Shown in pieces: positions 1 through 6,782 of a DNA stretch of 16,578 bases (its first letter is position 1; every line of letters starts with the position of its first letter). Source of the stretch: an uncultured Eubacteriales bacterium (GTDB taxonomy: Bacteria; Bacillota; Clostridia; Lachnospirales; Lachnospiraceae); the NCBI GenBank assembly GCA_900321145.1, contig ONVB01000184.1, forward strand, positions 1-16,578, in the 5' to 3' direction. Below the pieces are notes generated by a model. That model saw only the letters and a program-made list of their open reading frames with translations, was not told where the DNA came from and ran no database searches. Position numbers and translations under genes: made by a program.

Positions 1-902
1 ATCTCGTTGCCGTGATCGAATATCTTTCCTACCGGAGAGATAACCGCTGCCGTACCGCAGAGTCCGCACTCGGCGAAGTCCTTAACCTCCGAGAAGAGAA
101 CCTCTCTGTGCTCTACCTTCATACCGAGGTACTTCTCGGCAACTACCATGAGAGACCTTCTCGTAATAGACGGAAGTATGCTGTCCGACTTCGGAGTTAC
201 AAGTGTACCGTCCTTAGTTACGAAGATAAAGTTCGCACCGCCTGTCTCCTCAACCTTGGTCCTTGTACCCGGATCAAGATACATATTCTCCGCATAGCCC
301 TGCTCATGTGCCTCAACTATGGCATGAAGGCTCATAGCGTAGTTAAGACCTGCCTTTATATGACCTGTTCCGTGCGGAGCCGCTCTGTCGTAATCCGAAA
401 CCCTGATGACGATCGGCTTTGCGCCGCCCTTGAAGTAAGGGCCTACAGGTGTGGTAAATACTCTGAACTGGTAATCCTCTGCCGGCTTAACGCCGATAAC
501 CGGATTGATTCCGAACATATACGGTCTTATGTAGAGCGTAGCTCCCGAACCGTAAGGCGGAACATAATCTATATTGCCCTTAACTGTCTGAACGATAGCA
601 TCCACCCACTTGTCCTCCGGGTAAACCGGCATCTCAAGTCTCTTACAGGTCTCTGCCATACGTGCTGCGTTAAGGTCCGGGCGGAAGGTAACGATACGTC
701 CGTCCTCCGTGGTGTACGCTTTCAGGCCTTCAAAGCATGTCTGTGCGTACTGGAGCACGCCTGCACACTCGCTCATGGTGATCGTATCATCATCAATAAG
801 TGCGCCGTCGTCCCATGCGCCTTTACTGTAATTTGCAACAAATCTCTTGTCGGTCTTTACATAACCGAAGCCCAGGCTTCCCCAATCGATATCCTTTGCC
901 AT
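1..902 (-). CDS. ilvE: Branched-chain amino acid aminotransferase, 3' end outside window
   Basis: PLP-dependent fold-type IV transaminase that interconverts Val, Leu and Ile with their 2-oxo acids, using 2-oxoglutarate/glutamate, in the cytoplasm. I translated the minus strand from ATG at 900-902, which is preceded by AAAGGAAG at a good distance; 300 residues are visible. Seen: CFEGLKAY near residues 56-63, the PLP-lysine region GTGHIKAGLNYA with K183 as the likely Schiff-base lysine, EETGGANF near 218-225, and CGTAAVISPVG near 282-292. The family is usually about 340-360 aa, so roughly 40-60 C-terminal residues lie beyond position 1. The 1049-aa ChW gene is upstream by 82 bp, and a possible own promoter lies in that gap. 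The 353-aa ORF on the opposite strand is a shadow. The assignment is firm; the exact subgroup (IlvE versus other BCAT) is family knowledge. Confidence 0.95.
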   Translation of the reverse strand, partial: MAKDIDWGSLGFGYVKTDKRFVANYSKGAWDDGALIDDDTITMSECAGVLQYAQTCFEGLKAYTTEDGRIVTFRPDLNAARMAETCKRLEMPVYPEDKWVDAIVQTVKGNIDYVPPYGSGATLYIRPYMFGINPVIGVKPAEDYQFRVFTTPVGPYFKGGAKPIVIRVSDYDRAAPHGTGHIKAGLNYAMSLHAIVEAHEQGYAENMYLDPGTRTKVEETGGANFIFVTKDGTLVTPKSDSILPSITRRSLMVVAEKYLGMKVEHREVLFSEVKDFAECGLCGTAAVISPVGKIFDHGNE

Positions 903-946
903 AATGATCAACTTCCTTTCGATGTAAAAATAAAACTACGTTCTCT

Positions 947-975
947 AATATACCACTATTGCCCGAATATTGAAA
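947..975 (-). promoter_or_regulatory. Possible ilvE promoter
   Basis: Reading the minus strand, TATATT (947-952) is a good -10 box. It has a poor -35 (TTTCAA, 970-975) at a 17-bp spacing. The predicted start would leave a leader of about 40 nt before ilvE, too short for a T-box. Because the -35 is weak, ilvE could equally be read through from ridA and the ChW gene. Confidence 0.35.
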
Positions 976-984
976 GAACTTTTT

Positions 985-3900
985 TTAGTCCTGCAAAGGA
1001 TTTGCTCCGTCCTTTGTCTTATCATAGAAATGCTTCTTGGTTCCCCTGTCGTACGCCACTCCCTTGGGCATGAAGCGGACTTCAAACGCCTGAAGTCTGT
1101 ATGCATAGCCCGCGGAACCGGCCTTCTCAAGGTTCTTCGCCCAGCCGAGCCATCCGAACTTCTGCGCGTAAGCTCTGTAGTATATGTCATAGAGTTCGGA
1201 CACTTCACCCGTAGCGTTGAGCTGGATCATCTCCACTCTTCTCGACATGCCCTTGGTTCCCGCATAGGTAGATGTATCAGAGGTCTTCGCCCACTGTGTC
1301 CAGCCCATCTTCTCCACATAAGCACGGTACTTTATGTCTCCCTTGATGCCCTTGAGCTGCATCTGTATGGTTTCCATCCTCAGAGCTTCCTTTGTGCCCG
1401 CTATCGCAGGCTTCTCCGTCTTGCCTGCAGCCGCATTTATCCAGTCCATCCATCCGCTCTTCTGAACATACGCCCTGTATCTTAAGTTCACTTTCTTTAT
1501 GGTAAATATACCGCTTACGCTGCCTGTATAGTTGCCGATTCCGGCAGCTGTAACATTTGCGGTGCCCGCATCTACGTTATTCTCATATGTAAGAGTATAG
1601 TCGGTACCCTCGGCAAGAAGCTTGTTCTCATACTTCACGGTAACCTTCGGCTTGATCTCATCTCCGGTCCATGCCGAAACTGCTGTAACCGAAAGCTCCG
1701 CCTTGGATATATCCTCTGCTTCAAGCTTCGGAACAATCACGTCTGCCTCCGTAAGCTCGGTCTTTGCCTCCTCTTCCTTGAAGAGCTTGCCGCATCTTGT
1801 ACACTTCCAATGCTCTATGTTACCTTCCTTATCGTAGGTTGCCTGCACGGCATCCACGAGCTCAAGGCTGTGACCTAACGCCCCGGCCACTGTATCTTCC
1901 TCTTTGATCTCAGTCTTTCCTTCCGCATCCGAAAAGATCTTTTCGCAGGTATCGCAGGTCCAATATGCTATGTTGCCCGCTTCCGTACAGCCTGCTGCCT
2001 TGGCCTCATGAGCTGTGAGCTTGTGCCCAAGAGCGCGTACAACCGTATCAGCTTCCGTTATCTCTGTCTTACCCTCTGCGTCCGAGAATATCTTCTCGCA
2101 CACATCGCAGGTCCAGTATGCCGTGTTACCTGCCTCGGTACAGGTCGCTGCCTTGGCCTCGTGCGCTGTGAGCTTGTGTCCCGATGCGATGGCTGTTGCC
2201 GCAGCTGTTATTCTGCTCGTACCCTCCGCATCCGCAAAATAAGCTCCGCAGTTGTCGCAGGTCCAGTATGCTATATTGCCGGGCTCCGTGCATGTTGCAG
2301 CCTTGGCTGCGTGCGCCGTGAGCTTGTGTCCGAGTGCCGCTGCGATCACAGACTCATAGGATATCTCATTTTCTCCTGCAGCATCGGAGAAATACTTACC
2401 GCAATCCCTGCATACATAGTACGCAGAATAACCGCTTGTTGTACATGTCGGTGCCTTCGCAGGTACGGCTTTTATGCTGTGAACGTGCGGCGGCTCCTTG
2501 ACCGTTATGCTTATGAGCTTTGAAGCCTCATTGTGGTTGCTTCCGCCATCCGCGGTAACAGTAACCGCACAGCTTCCGGTCTTGCTTCCCGCCGTGAAAA
2601 GACCGGATACCGTCTCTACCATGCTTCCCACTAAATCCGTTGTCTCCTTATATGTAACCTCACCGCATGCGTCCTTCACATACGCTGAAAGGTCTATGCT
2701 CTTTCCTGCTTCGACCTCGACAGAGTCCGAAGAGAGCTTAAGTGTATTCTCAGCCTTGGCTATGCTGACATTTAAGCTGTTTACCTCTACGTCGTTGTGA
2801 TCTTCATCACCCTTTACATAGTAGTAAACAGTATAATCACCGGCATCCGCGGCAGACGGGGCGGTCCCGGTAAACTCCTCAACTCCGGCTTCCTCTGACT
2901 CGCCGGTATGCAGGCTGTACATAAGCGTACCGCCTTCTGCCACACCTTCCGTTATAAGCTCCTGAGCCTCGCCTGTGTAGGTAAGGCCTTCCTTCGCTGC
3001 CGGAGCTGTTGTGATCACGGAATCCGTTATGTCTTTCTTCACGGTGACACTCACATTTGTAAAAAGCGGTGTCGTATCGACATTGTCAGCTTCAGAGCTG
3101 TCAGGTGTGAACATCACTTTCATTTTCTGTGTACCTACCGTAAGGTCGGCGTCGGGATTCACCCAGCTGAATGTTCCGGGTATCGTATAATCGGAACCTC
3201 TGTAAACCTCTACCCTTCCTCCGGTCAGCGTAACCTCCGAAAGCTTGTGTCCTTCGCCTCTTAAGGAAGAAGCCACAGGCTTTGCAGCTATGTAAAGGTG
3301 CGGAGCCTTGACAACAGTGAATTCCTTGAAGGTTCCACCCTCGTATCCCGAGCCGCCGACAGTCACGAACACAATATAGTTTCCGGGCGCCTTGAAATGA
3401 TCCACTACACTGACGTGCTCGTCACTTATGTGACCTGTAACATAATGGCTTATGTGATAGGTGTTTGGATCGAGCACCTTGTCCTTGTATGTAACCTTGT
3501 CTATCACTACATCCTGCTCCGTGCCGTCATACTGATAATAGTCACGGGCGAGCACGATCTCGGCATCTTCCGATATATCCTTTGTGTTGATATGGAAAAC
3601 ACAGTCTCCGGTATATAAGGTCTGCTCGACCTCACCGCTGTCGTCCAGGGTCTCGGGACCAATGGCAACAGAGACCTTGTAATCTCCAACCTCCGTGGGC
3701 TGTACGGCGGATCTTGGATATTCTGTCTTAAAATCCCCATAATAAGTGACAAACATCTTTCCTTCCGGTTTGTCATGGACCACCGGATCGCTCAGCTCGT
3801 CTCCGTACTTTGCTGACAGCTGATCTATATTATTGCTTATATCAACCGTCTTAAGGCACTTATATGTATTAGATGTTCCGTCGTTGCGGTAGTCCACCGC

Positions 3901-4134
3901 GCCGTACACCGCACCGGTATCCACATTGTACCATATACCTCCCGATACTTCGGGAAGAGTAACTCCCGTCTCTCCCGCCTGCACCTCATAGAAGCTGCCG
4001 ATTCCATATTCTCCGTCCGCACTTGCGGTAAGCGGACCGAAAAATCCAAGCTCCGGTGCAAGAAGCGTCAATACAAGGGCGATCACAGTTACAAGCGCGA
4101 TCCTGCCCGCATGCTTCTTTACATGTCCCAACAT
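985..4134 (-). CDS. Large secreted surface protein: Ig-like domains, Cys/His repeats and three C-terminal ChW repeats
   Basis: 1049 aa. A signal peptide spans residues 1-39 (basic start, long hydrophobic core, cleavage likely after LTASA). Residues 40-370 are beta-rich with no family I can name. About 378-460 and 808-880 look like MBG/YDG-type Ig-like domains (TYTGEA..., GNYTGSVSGIFTI), and 463-546 like a Big-type domain. About 550-800 hold five Cys/His repeats. From 886 to 1021 are three ChW repeats (YRAYVQK.GW..W, then AGT/AGS and R.E..Q). There is no LPXTG, SLH domain or C-terminal membrane segment, so wall attachment probably depends on ChW or on non-covalent binding. The start has AGGAG 7 nt upstream. 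ridA lies 27 bp upstream and is probably co-transcribed. The C-terminal part is paralogous to the 615-aa protein at 10611-12458. The specific ligand or role is unknown; adhesion or wall binding is an inference. Confidence 0.9.
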   Translation of the reverse strand: MLGHVKKHAGRIALVTVIALVLTLLAPELGFFGPLTASADGEYGIGSFYEVQAGETGVTLPEVSGGIWYNVDTGAVYGAVDYRNDGTSNTYKCLKTVDISNNIDQLSAKYGDELSDPVVHDKPEGKMFVTYYGDFKTEYPRSAVQPTEVGDYKVSVAIGPETLDDSGEVEQTLYTGDCVFHINTKDISEDAEIVLARDYYQYDGTEQDVVIDKVTYKDKVLDPNTYHISHYVTGHISDEHVSVVDHFKAPGNYIVFVTVGGSGYEGGTFKEFTVVKAPHLYIAAKPVASSLRGEGHKLSEVTLTGGRVEVYRGSDYTIPGTFSWVNPDADLTVGTQKMKVMFTPDSSEADNVDTTPLFTNVSVTVKKDITDSVITTAPAAKEGLTYTGEAQELITEGVAEGGTLMYSLHTGESEEAGVEEFTGTAPSAADAGDYTVYYYVKGDEDHNDVEVNSLNVSIAKAENTLKLSSDSVEVEAGKSIDLSAYVKDACGEVTYKETTDLVGSMVETVSGLFTAGSKTGSCAVTVTADGGSNHNEASKLISITVKEPPHVHSIKAVPAKAPTCTTSGYSAYYVCRDCGKYFSDAAGENEISYESVIAAALGHKLTAHAAKAATCTEPGNIAYWTCDNCGAYFADAEGTSRITAAATAIASGHKLTAHEAKAATCTEAGNTAYWTCDVCEKIFSDAEGKTEITEADTVVRALGHKLTAHEAKAAGCTEAGNIAYWTCDTCEKIFSDAEGKTEIKEEDTVAGALGHSLELVDAVQATYDKEGNIEHWKCTRCGKLFKEEEAKTELTEADVIVPKLEAEDISKAELSVTAVSAWTGDEIKPKVTVKYENKLLAEGTDYTLTYENNVDAGTANVTAAGIGNYTGSVSGIFTIKKVNLRYRAYVQKSGWMDWINAAAGKTEKPAIAGTKEALRMETIQMQLKGIKGDIKYRAYVEKMGWTQWAKTSDTSTYAGTKGMSRRVEMIQLNATGEVSELYDIYYRAYAQKFGWLGWAKNLEKAGSAGYAYRLQAFEVRFMPKGVAYDRGTKKHFYDKTKDGANPLQD
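1072..1479 (-). repeat. Three ChW repeats (coding)
   Basis: Protein-level repeats in residues 886-1021 of the 1049-aa protein, each about 40-50 aa. Each begins YRAYVQK/YRAYVEK/YRAYAQK, followed by a GW..W pair, then AGT/AGS and R.E.....L/F. They match the ChW (clostridial hydrophobic, conserved W) repeat family known from Clostridium surface and cellulosome-associated proteins. Confidence 0.88.
1735..2487 (-). repeat. Five Cys/His repeats of about 50 aa (coding)
   Basis: Residues 550-800 of the 1049-aa protein. Repeats 1-4 share the exact spacing H-x11-C-x10-C-x2-C (H552/C564/C575/C578; H603/C615/C626/C629; H653/C665/C676/C679; H704/C716/C727/C730). Repeat 5 keeps H755 and C778/C781 but has Tyr767 in place of the first Cys. 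The consensus parts are GHKLTAHEAKAATCTE and YWTCD.CEKIFSDAEGKTEI. Similar Cys-containing repeats occur in many Lachnospiraceae surface proteins. Metal binding by the H-C-C-C set is my inference. Confidence 0.9.
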
Positions 4135-4161
4135 ACCTTTTCTCCTATCCTTTCCGTACTC

Positions 4162-4545
4162 TTAATTCTTTATCGCTATACACTCAATCTCTATGAGTAC
4201 ATCCTTCGGCAGGCGTGCCACCTCCACGCAGGAGCGTGCCGGACAGTCGCCTGTAAAAAATGTGCTGTAGACTTCATTTACCGCCGCAAAGTCGTTCATA
4301 TCCTTGATGAACACGGTTGTCTTCACGACCTTGTCTGCGCTTGAGCCCGCTGCCTCAAGAAGAGCGATAAGGTTGCCTATGGCCTGCTTTGCCTGCGCCT
4401 TGATGTCGCCCGTCTCGAGCTCGCCTGTCTCGGGGATGATCGGTATCATGCCCGAGGTGTAGATCATGTCACCCACACAAACCGCCTGTGAATACGGTCC
4501 TATAGCCTGCGGTGCCTTGTCTGTACTGATTATCTGCTTTGTCAT
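4162..4545 (-). CDS. ridA: RidA family reactive enamine/imine deaminase
   Basis: 127 aa, the usual length for the Rid/YjgF/UK114 family. RidA hydrolyses reactive enamine/imine intermediates (for example 2-aminoacrylate) released by PLP enzymes such as threonine/serine dehydratase, forming 2-oxo acids and ammonia; it acts as a cytoplasmic trimer. Visible hallmarks are the N-terminal [18 protein letters not shown], and the C-terminal [20 protein letters not shown]104 and E119/E121 correspond to the conserved Arg that contacts the substrate carboxylate and the nearby catalytic Glu. The start follows AAGGAGG at ideal spacing. A palindromic repeat ends about 20 nt before the start codon. The ChW gene starts 27 bp after its stop, and ilvE follows that. 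Confidence 0.95.
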   Translation of the reverse strand: MTKQIISTDKAPQAIGPYSQAVCVGDMIYTSGMIPIIPETGELETGDIKAQAKQAIGNLIALLEAAGSSADKVVKTTVFIKDMNDFAAVNEVYSTFFTGDCPARSCVEVARLPKDVLIEIECIAIKN

Positions 4546-4565
4546 GGTTTTAGTCCTCCTTTTTT

Positions 4566-4600
4566 AAGATCCTTCGTCGTTTCACTCCTCAGGATGACAC
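4566..4600 (-). repeat. Dispersed palindromic repeat (REP-like), ridA leader copy
   Basis: On the minus strand it reads GTGTCATCCTGAGGAG, an internal GAAACGAC, then GAAGGATCTT. The ATCCT and AGGAT arms can pair across a GA/GA step. The GAAGGATCTT end is followed by four A and then the AAGGAGG of ridA. It is related to the copies at 4684-4716, 5578-5610, 12479-12522 and 13273-13309. Confidence 0.75.
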
Positions 4601-4608
4601 GAGAGCCC

Positions 4609-4683
4609 GTGTCAGCCCGGCGATGCAAGTCTTGTGTCATCCCGGCGACGCATATCTTGTGTTATTCTGACGTTGCATGTCTT
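4609..4683 (+). repeat. 25-bp tandem repeat, three full units
   Basis: Three back-to-back 25-bp units at 4609-4633, 4634-4658 and 4659-4683. Each begins GTGTCAG/GTGTCAT/GTGTTAT and ends in TCTT, with a middle resembling CCCGGCGATGCATG. A fourth unit beginning GTGTCATTCTGAG (4684) is a full-length palindromic element. The units look like internally deleted derivatives of that element. TGACACG (4595-4601) and CGTGTCA (4608-4614) also form a 7-bp stem at the left edge of the array. Confidence 0.85.
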
Positions 4684-4716
4684 GTGTCATTCTGAGGGCG
4701 CAGCCCGAAGAATCTT
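4684..4716 (+). repeat. Dispersed palindromic repeat, copy just after the cvfB stop
   Basis: Reads GTGTCATTCTGAGGGC, GCA, GCCCGAAGAATCTT. Stem ATTCT/AGAAT, a GA/GA internal step, GGGC/GCCC and a 3-nt GCA loop. It is inverted relative to the copy at 4566-4600 and ends 1 bp from the cvfB stop codon, so on the cvfB transcript it forms a hairpin directly after the gene. There is no T-run, so it is not a classical terminator. Confidence 0.8.
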
Positions 4717-4717
4717 T

Positions 4718-5560
4718 CTATTTGTTTACTATCGTTATATCACTTTCCCCTATCGTTATCTTCCCTTCCTTCAGCAGTCTTCCGACCGCCCTCTTGAACG
4801 CATTCTTCGAGAGCCCGAACTCCTTCTGGATCAGCTCCTTGTCGGCCTTGTCATTGAACGGAAGAACTCCTCCGTAGCTCTCTATGATGCGAAAGACCAT
4901 GTCGGCGTCATCCTCCATCTGCTTGTAAGCCACCTCTCTTAACGAAAGGTCGGCCTTGCCGTCGGGCCTTACCTGAACCACGCGTCCCGATACTATATCG
5001 CCCGGGTAGAGCGGGCTTCCCATTTCCGACTCATGTATGAGTCCCGAGTACTTGTCATCAACCGCCACAAAGGCGCCGAAGTCTTTCTTGTATTCATATA
5101 CAATACCCGTGAAGCTGTCACCCTTCTTGTAACCCTCCATGGGCTTAAGGTAGTTGTACAGTCTCATGGACACACAGAGCCTGCCGGACTTGTCCTCATA
5201 CATGCGGACAAGGTACTCGTGTCCCTCCTTGACCTTCGTGGTCTGCTCCTTGAAGGGCAGGAAGATGTCCTTCTCCAGACCCCAGTCCATAAATGCCCCT
5301 ATCTGCGTCGCAGACTTGACTTTAAGTCTAGCCATTTCGCCCATGGTAATGAGCGGTTCGTGCACGGTCGCTATCGGCCTGTCCTGCGAATCCTTGTAAA
5401 TAAAAACGGTCATCGTCGCGCCGGCTTTCACACCCTCGGGTACCTGCTTTCTCGGAAGCAGCACAGTCTCTCCCGTACTGCTCTTTTCCTCGCCCAAATA
5501 GATGCCGAAATCCTTCGATCTGATGACCTTCAACTCGTTCCATTCACCTGTTTTTATCAT
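4718..5560 (-). CDS. cvfB: CvfB family S1 RNA-binding protein
   Basis: 280 aa, matching the CvfB/YitL family, which has S1-like domains followed by a winged helix. Seen: an N-terminal S1-like barrel (about 1-65), a second S1 (about 70-135, including GAFMDWGLEKDIFLPF), a third (about 140-210, DFGAFVAVDDKYSGLIHESE...PGDIVSGRVVQVRPDGKADLSLR), and a basic winged-helix-like end (215-280, LIQKEFGLSKNAFKRAVGRL). Family knowledge: staphylococcal CvfB binds RNA and affects virulence gene expression, while in other Firmicutes the role is poorly defined. The start ATG follows AAAGGGACGG. A palindromic repeat sits immediately upstream of that Shine-Dalgarno, and another immediately follows the stop. The upstream neighbour is the 115-aa unknown gene (54-bp gap). 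Confidence 0.92.
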   Translation of the reverse strand: MIKTGEWNELKVIRSKDFGIYLGEEKSSTGETVLLPRKQVPEGVKAGATMTVFIYKDSQDRPIATVHEPLITMGEMARLKVKSATQIGAFMDWGLEKDIFLPFKEQTTKVKEGHEYLVRMYEDKSGRLCVSMRLYNYLKPMEGYKKGDSFTGIVYEYKKDFGAFVAVDDKYSGLIHESEMGSPLYPGDIVSGRVVQVRPDGKADLSLREVAYKQMEDDADMVFRIIESYGGVLPFNDKADKELIQKEFGLSKNAFKRAVGRLLKEGKITIGESDITIVNK

Positions 5561-5577
5561 AGTATATCCGTCCCTTT

Positions 5578-5610
5578 AAGATTCTTCGGGCTTTGCCCTC
5601 CGAATATCAT
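5578..5610 (-). repeat. Dispersed palindromic repeat, cvfB leader copy
   Basis: On the minus strand: ATGATATTCGGAGGGC, AAA, GCCCGAAGAATCTT. Arms GGGC/GCCC with outer ATTC/GAAT pairing. The GAAGAATCTT end runs straight into the AAAGGGACGG ribosome binding site of cvfB. Same family and same orientation relative to the gene as the copy before ridA. Confidence 0.78.
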
Positions 5611-5614
5611 ACAT

Positions 5615-5962
5615 TTACGAAGCGTTCTTAAGCTTCAACACCTTTGTTCTGATGAACCTGTTCTCCTTGTCCTCAGCCTTTTTGAAGCCAAGCTCCTCCA
5701 AGTGACTGCCCGAATTCGACAGCGAGAACACAGACATTCCCTTCTCGTTCATCTTTTCCTTGTAACCGTTGTACACATCCACAATGGCGTACACATCCTT
5801 GCTTCTGCCATCCGGACTCTTCAACACATTTCTTATGCACCACTCGCCGTACTCAGCACCCTTCTCCGGCTGAGTCTCGATCTTCTCCGCGTCCACTTTC
5901 TTCACATATACACTGTCCGTATCGCAGATCGCCCAGGGCACTACATAGATTATACTGCTCAT
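5615..5962 (-). CDS. Hypothetical protein, 115 aa
   Basis: I do not recognise this protein. I place the start at MSSIIYVV (ATG 5960-5962). A longer reading from TTG at 6037 would put the start inside the -35 box of this gene's own promoter. AGGGG lies 4 nt upstream and GGAGG 13 nt upstream. The product is small, soluble and mixed alpha/beta by appearance, with no signal peptide; it begins MSSIIYVVPWAICDTDSVYV and ends with a basic tail (RFIRTKVLKLKNAS). Aromatic pairs and the DVYAIVDVYNGYKEK segment suggest a compact fold but match no motif known to me. It is first in a minus-strand series with cvfB (54 bp downstream) and diverges from upp. Confidence 0.75.
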   Translation of the reverse strand: MSSIIYVVPWAICDTDSVYVKKVDAEKIETQPEKGAEYGEWCIRNVLKSPDGRSKDVYAIVDVYNGYKEKMNEKGMSVFSLSNSGSHLEELGFKKAEDKENRFIRTKVLKLKNAS

Positions 5963-6008
5963 ATATCCCCTTATACCTCCGTGTAACGATGCTATCATAA
6001 ACGAGTGA

Positions 6009-6037
6009 ATGATAAAACATTTGTACGACTTTGTCAA
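6009..6037 (-). promoter_or_regulatory. Sigma-A-type promoter for the 115-aa gene (and possibly cvfB)
   Basis: On the minus strand: TTGACA (6032-6037), 17-bp spacer, TATCAT (6009-6014). A consensus -35 with optimal spacing. The transcript would start near 6002, giving a leader of about 40 nt before the 115-aa gene. Confidence 0.8.
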
Positions 6038-6055
6038 TCGGAAATATAATGTTGA

Positions 6056-6084
6056 TTGAAAAGCCCTCCGGAATGGATTATAAT
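6056..6084 (+). promoter_or_regulatory. Sigma-A-type promoter for upp
   Basis: TTGAAA (6056-6061), 17-bp spacer, TATAAT (6079-6084). The start would fall near 6091, giving a leader of about 37 nt. That is too short for a PyrR-type attenuator, and I see no terminator hairpin in it. A second TATAAT at 6045-6050 lacks a good -35. Confidence 0.8.
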
Positions 6085-6127
6085 CGTTTATATCACTTTC
6101 TATTATTCATTTTCAAGGAGGCAGCAT

Positions 6128-6760
6128 ATGTACAGTAACGTCACGATCATAGAACACCCGCTTGTAAAGCACAAGATATCCATACTCAGGGACAAGCACA
6201 CCGGGACAAATGAATTCAGAAAACTTGTTGCGGAGATAGCCATGCTCATGGGATATGAAGCTTTAAGGGACCTCCCCTTGGAAGATGTGGAGATCGAAAC
6301 TCCCATCGAGACCTGTATGACGCCGATGATCACAGGGCGAAAGCTTGCGATAGTTCCCATCCTGCGTGCGGGACTCGGCATGGTTGACGGACTGCTTTCC
6401 TTATCTCCGACTGCCAAGGTCGGACACATAGGCTTGTACCGTGATGAGACGACTCATCAGCCTAAGGAATACTTCTGCAAGCTCCCCGAGCCCATCGAGG
6501 AGAGGATGATCATAGTCACGGACCCCATGCTCGCAACCGGCGGTTCAGCCGTAGATGCCGTAAATCAGATCAAGAAGCACGGCGGTAAGAAGATAAAATT
6601 CATGGCCATCATAGCCGCACCCGAGGGTATGAAGAGATTGGCCGAGACGCACCCCGATGTAGATATCTATATAGGGCAGCTTGACAGATGCCTGAACGAA
6701 AATGCTTATATCTGCCCCGGTCTCGGAGATGCAGGCGACAGAATATTCGGAACAAAGTAG
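6128..6760 (+). CDS. upp: Uracil phosphoribosyltransferase
   Basis: 210 aa (family about 208-209). Converts uracil + PRPP to UMP + PPi, the pyrimidine salvage step in the cytoplasm. Seen: the N-terminal [14 protein letters not shown]...RDK.TGT.EFR signature, RAGLGMVDG (80-88), the PRPP loop [15 protein letters not shown] (127-141), and the C-terminal uracil-binding [17 protein letters not shown]. The start is ATG at 6128, preceded by CAAGGAGG; an upstream in-frame ATG at 6056 overlaps the -35 box and is rejected. It is the only plus-strand gene, monocistronic by layout. It converges on the 214-aa unknown gene with only 22 bp between stops and no visible hairpin terminator. Confidence 0.97.
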   Translation: MYSNVTIIEHPLVKHKISILRDKHTGTNEFRKLVAEIAMLMGYEALRDLPLEDVEIETPIETCMTPMITGRKLAIVPILRAGLGMVDGLLSLSPTAKVGHIGLYRDETTHQPKEYFCKLPEPIEERMIIVTDPMLATGGSAVDAVNQIKKHGGKKIKFMAIIAAPEGMKRLAETHPDVDIYIGQLDRCLNENAYICPGLGDAGDRIFGTK

Positions 6761-6782
6761 TCTCTATGCTTAAATACATCCG

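Noticed and set aside
12..1073. 353-aa plus-strand ORF
   Set aside because: Antisense shadow of ilvE; the minus-strand frame carries all aminotransferase motifs and the plus frame resembles nothing.
4609..4716. Possible CRISPR array
   Set aside because: The 25-bp units are directly adjacent with no spacers, and no cas genes are present.
4684..4716. Rho-independent terminator after cvfB
   Set aside because: The hairpin is good, but no U-run follows in either direction, and the same hairpin occurs in gene leaders, so it is better read as a repeat element.
5033..5986. 317-aa plus-strand ORF
   Set aside because: Antisense to cvfB and the 115-aa gene, with no ribosome binding site or recognisable domain.
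6761..6782. Bidirectional terminator between upp and the 214-aa gene
   Set aside because: The 22-bp gap has no inverted repeat or T-run that I can see.
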